Assembly (NCBI GenBank): GCA_027035985.1
Contig: JALVTI010000127.1
Coordinates: 1-6,000 of the forward strand
From: Aquificales bacterium
Lineage (GTDB): Bacteria > Aquificota > Aquificia > Aquificales > QOAS01
Length of the DNA: 6,000 bases
Direction of reading: 5' to 3'
In this document: positions 5,276-6,000 of the stretch, piece by piece
How the letters are laid out: every line of letters starts with the position of its first letter
Position numbering within the stretch: the first letter of the stretch is position 1
Notes under the pieces: model-generated
Seen by the model: the letters and a program-made list of their open reading frames with translations, nothing else
The model's database searches: none
What the model was told of the DNA's origin: nothing
Translations under genes and position numbers: made by a program

Positions 5276-5812
5276 ATGGAGAAAACCTTAAGGGGTAAAC
5301 GTCTGGAGCTTCTAATCCCCGAGGAGGAGATTAAAAGGCGTATTTCCCAACTTGCGGAGGAGATAGAAAAACACTTTCCCCCCGATGGGGAGCTTGTCGT
5401 CGTGGGACTCCTAAAGGGGAGTTTTGTATTCGTCTCCGACCTCGTTAGGGAACTCGAAAGACCGGTTATCGTGGACTTTATGTCGGTCTCCAGCTACAGG
5501 GGAACCGAAAGCACGGGGAATGTGGAGGTGAAGAAAGACCTCGATACGGATATAAAGGGGAAACACGTCCTCTTGGTGGACGATATCCTCGACACCGGTA
5601 GAACCTTCAAAAAGGTTTTGGAGTTGCTCCGAACGAGGGAACCCGAGGAGATAAAGACCTGCGTGCTGCTCGACAAACCCTCCCGTAGGGTCGTCGATAT
5701 AAAAGCCGATTTTGTCGGTTTCGAAATTCCCGACCACTTCGTGGTCGGCTACGGACTCGATTGGGATGAAATGGGAAGGAATTTAAGGGGAATATATCGG
5801 GTGGTCTTCTGA
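5276..5812 (+). CDS. hpt: Hypoxanthine (guanine) phosphoribosyltransferase
   Basis: A 178-residue cytosolic purine-salvage enzyme that joins hypoxanthine or guanine to PRPP to give IMP or GMP. Its length is typical of bacterial Hpt. Visible motifs are LLKGSF (45-50), the flexible-loop segment FMSVSSYRGTESTG (68-81), the PRPP-binding loop VLLVDDILDTGRT (98-110, with catalytic D106), LLDKPSRR (131-138, with base-binding K134) and GFEIPDHFVVGYGLDWDE (148-165, with base-stacking F155 and metal-side D162). All expected residues are present. The start follows a perfect AGGAGG. It is divergent from the UT-M23 gene, with overlapping control regions, and its TGA directly abuts the stop codon of the convergent gene downstream, so no terminator space exists between them. 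Confidence 0.95.
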   Translation: MEKTLRGKRLELLIPEEEIKRRISQLAEEIEKHFPPDGELVVVGLLKGSFVFVSDLVRELERPVIVDFMSVSSYRGTESTGNVEVKKDLDTDIKGKHVLLVDDILDTGRTFKKVLELLRTREPEEIKTCVLLDKPSRRVVDIKADFVGFEIPDHFVVGYGLDWDEMGRNLRGIYRVVF

Positions 5813-6000
5813 TTATTTTTCCTCTTTCGCCTTGAGGTAAAGTTTTACCTTGTGGAGAAGTTCGGCGGGGTTCCTTATGGGGTATTCGATATTTTTGATA
5901 ATCTCCTCGGCGGGGACACCCTTTATGGTTAAACCTTTGACCTTTTCGAGGAGCTCTTCGGGAGATTTCACCGGGAAGTGGGTTCCCTTTATCTTCTTCA
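5813..6000 (-). CDS. C-terminal part of an unidentified helical repeat protein (5' end outside window)
   Basis: A minus-strand frame is open from the window edge to the TAA at 5813-5815, giving 61 residues. It is highly charged, with many Lys and Glu. It contains two similar units 31 residues apart: FPVKSPEELLEKVK (8-21) and YPIRNPAELLHKVK (39-52), each an aromatic-Pro turn leading into a helix, with PAEEIIKNI between. This resembles the style of small all-helical domains such as DUF2795, but I cannot assign it. Codon use fits the flanking chromosome. The other two minus frames give no more plausible protein. Its stop touches the hpt stop with no gap. Confidence 0.6.
   Translation of the reverse strand, partial: KKIKGTHFPVKSPEELLEKVKGLTIKGVPAEEIIKNIEYPIRNPAELLHKVKLYLKAKEEK

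Noticed and set aside
5411..5737. Minus-strand open frames inside hpt, and similar antisense frames in lpxC and UT-M23
   Set aside because: They are out-of-frame shadows of well-supported genes and show no recognisable protein features.

Overview
The window reads as the chromosome of a thermophilic Gram-negative bacterium. LpxC implies a lipid A outer membrane. Frequent AGG/AGA arginine and ATA isoleucine codons and very tight gene packing resemble deep-branching thermophiles. LpxC looks like the short Aquifex-type enzyme, so Aquificota (for example Desulfurobacteriales) is my best guess. This is an inference from composition and recalled family resemblance, not a database match.

Layout. On the + strand, positions 1-1039 hold the 3' end of a uroporphyrinogen-III synthase gene (hemD) overlapping lpxC. 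A small minus-strand gene for a cysteine-containing DUF1858-like protein converges on lpxC and overlaps its stop. It diverges from an AEC-family permease gene (1371-2273). That permease converges on a minus-strand gene for a small cysteine-containing lipoprotein (2279-2755). Next comes a minus-strand tRNA unit in transcription order tRNA-Phe(GAA) then tRNA-Leu(GAG), with a near-consensus promoter at 3081-3109. Upstream of it is a large minus-strand gene (3114-5237) that fuses a urea-transporter-type membrane domain to an M23 (LytM-type) metallopeptidase domain and an unrecognised C-terminal region. Divergent from it is hpt (5276-5812), hypoxanthine phosphoribosyltransferase, preceded by a perfect Shine-Dalgarno. 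The 3' end of an unidentified helical repeat protein gene occupies the last 188 bases on the minus strand.

How the genes relate. hemD, lpxC, hpt and the tRNAs are housekeeping functions (heme, lipid A, purine salvage, translation) with no single shared pathway. The block from about 1280 to 2760 (permease plus lipoprotein) is clearly richer in A+T than its flanks and ends beside the tRNA-Leu gene.

The points most worth a second look are the UT-M23 fusion and its topology problem, a terminator-like hairpin that carries the tRNA promoter -35 box in its loop, and an 11-bp perfect inverted repeat that could clamp the leader and trailer of pre-tRNA-Phe together. No CRISPR array, insertion sequence or integrase is visible.
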